Shown in pieces: positions 62,211 to 64,000 of a stretch of 64,000 nt of DNA. Position 1 is the first letter of the stretch; every line of letters begins with the position of its first letter. Origin of the DNA: Megaleporinus macrocephalus (taxonomy: Eukaryota > Chordata > Actinopteri > Characiformes > Anostomidae). The notes under the pieces are model-generated. The model was not told where the DNA came from. It worked only from the letters and a program-made list of their open reading frames with translations, and ran no database searches. The stretch is taken from contig CM038703.1 in assembly GCA_021613375.1 (NCBI GenBank), positions 25,346,194 to 25,410,193 on the forward strand, given 5' to 3'. Made by a program: the position numbers and the translations under genes.

Positions 62211-62980
62211 TTCCTTTTTAGATAAAGGCAGGAGATCTGGGGGTTCATGGACACAGAGGTTTATGGTAAACTGAGATGTTGGTGCTGTTGTTCCACCCCT
62301 TCACACAGGTTTTGATGGTGGAGTGGGGGGATCCCAGTGTCTCAGGGTGCTCTCATGTCCATGTTGCCTTCTGGTTCTCTCCTTTTAGTTTAGGCTGTTA
62401 TAGTTAGATCTGCCGGAGTCACCAGCTGCACTCTAAAATATTCATATTCTCTACAGTCTTACTCCCGAGCCGAACTAACTTTCTTGACTCTTCCTGAGGT
62501 AATGACTGTCCTGTCTGTTGAACGCTGTTGAAGGACTGATCAGGGCCTCCACCCCACCCATCACCAGCCAGATCTCCTGTCCACCTGTGTCTACTGCTAC
62601 ACCCTCAGTTACATCACTGTGCCATCCAGATGTACCAGCATTGAGATAGGATGGGACTGTTTCAGCTCACACCCACTTTACATAAAGCCTCAGTCATACA
62701 CTGCCTCTATCTGTGCAGCTTCTAAAGCTTTGCATTCCAGATTTCAAACAGAGGCTCCTTTCTTTGGTATTTAGTTTACTGTAAATACTGTGACCAGAGG
62801 AGGAGGGGTCTCCCCTTGTGAGTCTGGTTCCTCCCAAGGTTTCTTCCTCCAGTCTGAGGGAGTTTTTCCTTGCCACTGTTGCCTCTGGGGGATATGTTGT
62901 AACTGTCTGTTTTCAAAACTCTGTAAAGCTGCTTTGAGACAACATCGTTGTAAAAAGCACTATATAAAAATAAACTTTAC

Positions 62981-63700
62981 TAAGAAAGGTGAGGAATCAG
63001 CCCAGAACTACATGGGAGGAGCTGGTCAATGACCTGAAGAGAGCTGCCACCACTGTTTCCAAGGTTACTGTGGGATGTCATAGTTTAAAGTCAAACATGG
63101 CACGGAAGGTTCCCCTGCTTAAAACAGCACATGTCCAGGCCCATCTTAAGTTTGCCCATGACCATTTGGATGATCCAGAGGAGTCACTGGAGAAAGTTTT
63201 GTGGTCAGATGAGACCAAAATAGAACTCTGTTTTAATTCCACATGTTTGGTGGACAAAGAACGATGAGTACCATCCCAAAAACACCATCCATACTGTGAA
63301 GCATGGGGGTGGAAGAATCATGCTTTTGGGGGTGTTTTTCTGCACATGGGACAGGACAACTGCACTGTACTAAGGAGAGGATGACCAGGGCCATGCATTG
63401 CGAGATTTTGGGGAACAACCGCCTTCCCTCAGTTGGAGCACTGAAGATGGGTCGTGGCTGGGTCTTTCAACATGACAGTGACCCAAAGCACACAGCCAGG
63501 AAAAACCAAGGAGTGGTTATGTAAGAAGCATATCAAGGTTCTGGAGTGGCCTAACCAGTCTGCAGACCTAAACCCTATAGAAAATCTTTGTAAGGAGCTC
63601 AAACTTTGTGTTTCTCAGCGACAGCCCAGAAACCTGGCTGATCTGGAGAAGATCTGTTTGGAGGAATGAGCCAAAATCCCAGCTGCAGTGTGTGCAAACC
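62981..63700 (+). pseudogene. Tc1-like transposase, C-terminal two thirds
   Basis: VLWSDETKIELC (first Asp) lies near 63200, [13 protein letters not shown] (second Asp) near 63465 and NPIENL (Glu) near 63575, in three different frames. The upstream DNA-binding part is on the far side of the LINE, ending near 58877. The copy is inactive. Confidence 0.82.
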
Positions 63701-63734
63701 TGGTGAAAAACTACTGCTTTTTGTATAAATGCAG

Positions 63735-64000
63735 CCATAACCATACAAGAAAATGTCAGGTTATGCATATAACCACTGTTCCCTGAAGGAGAGGAACAAG
63801 GTACAACACAAGTATGGGACCTACTTTCACGCCCCGCGAAGCAGACGCCGAACTAAGAGAGTGTACTAGTGTATTCCGGATCCCGAGGAAAGAACAGCAT
63901 GAGCTACTGAGGGGGCCCCCATATCCAGGCGATAAAAGCGCACAAAAGTATGAGGTGATGCCCAACTGGCAGCAGCACAAATGTCTTTCACAGAGACACC
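63735..64000 (-). mobile_element. Probable DIRS-like element end with tyrosine recombinase C-terminus
   Basis: From the right edge in minus sense the frame reads DICAAASWASPHTFVRFYRL, then DMGAPSVAHAVL, before a stop. Helix text of the A-A-S-W-[AS]-[ST]-xx-T-F-x-R-F-Y type is characteristic of tyrosine recombinases of fish DIRS-type retroelements. The following ggttatatgcataacct and cctgaaggagaggaac have short inverted symmetry, as at DIRS ends. The rest lies outside the window. Confidence 0.5.

Larger units (their letters stand above)
58878..62980 (+). mobile_element. L2-like LINE with ORF1, inserted in the Tc1 transposase
   Basis: This 4.1-kb copy retains a 5' region and ORF1 (59050-59929) as well as a degraded ORF2 and the 3' end (ctgctttgagacaacatcgt, then actatataaaaataaac). 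It is the same family as the minus-strand copy at 54622-57990, close to identical in long stretches by eye. Its ORF2 has lost the endonuclease C-terminus near 60590 and a segment near 62075. Confidence 0.82.
58437..63720 (+). mobile_element. Tc1-like element split by a LINE and cut at its right end
   Basis: TA at 58435-58436 precedes cagtgaggaaaataagtatt, the end of a common Tc1 family, and an inner repeat aaataagtatttgaccacc follows. The transposase start region ([19 protein letters not shown]) runs to about 58877. It resumes at 62981 with ctaagaaaggtgaggaatca, exactly where the frame should continue. The right terminal repeat is absent; DIRS-like sequence starts about 63735. Confidence 0.8.

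Overview
The window looks like nuclear DNA from a bony fish, most likely a teleost. It has intron-split genes, long intergenic spaces, TA and GATA microsatellites, and dense Tc1-like, L2-like, Rex/CR1-like, Gmr1-like, CACTA-like and probable DIRS-like elements. I cannot name the species. I saw no tRNA, rRNA, CRISPR or operon structure, and no database search was possible.

1-20 kb carries two ordinary host genes, both on the + strand. The first (exons 172-7440, 5' end outside the window) encodes a single-pass membrane protein with an Ig-like ectodomain and a long cytoplasmic tail; I do not recognise it. Its large intron holds three Tc1-type insertions. The second (coding 15217-17152) is tcf19: FHA domain, long linker, AT-hook-like patch, Ser/acidic run and C-terminal PHD finger. 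Its upstream region has paired E2F-type sites and a CHR-type motif, as expected for a G1/S-phase gene.

20-37.7 kb is mainly repeats: LINE fragments on both strands, Tc1 pieces, a possible hAT element and several TA arrays. Between them lie short splice-bounded coding islands on both strands (26.06-26.38 kb minus; 27.8, 31.0, 36.2 and 37.5 kb plus). They may be exons of one or two unidentified or decayed genes.

37.739-54.575 kb is the most notable unit. Its outer edges share an exact 8-bp direct repeat (TTAAACTG), begin CAGAC and end GTCTG, and both ends carry clustered CAAGTC/GACTTG repeats. Inside are a decayed TNP2/CACTA-like transposase (minus) and, head to head with it, a decayed multi-exon gene with a Tudor/SH3-like segment and a BEN domain (plus). 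Three CCAAT boxes lie between them. A Rex/CR1-type LINE landed in the left arm, and a Gmr1-like Ty3/gypsy element with integrase upstream of reverse transcriptase then landed in that LINE.

54.6-64 kb is nested retroelements. A minus-strand L2-like LINE is split by a 696-bp solo LTR with a CTAAG duplication. A plus-strand copy of the same LINE family, with an SGNH esterase ORF1, sits inside a Tc1-like transposase gene. The far end of that Tc1 is cut by what looks like the tyrosine recombinase end of a DIRS-like element. Nearly all mobile-element genes here are broken by stops, frameshifts or deletions.
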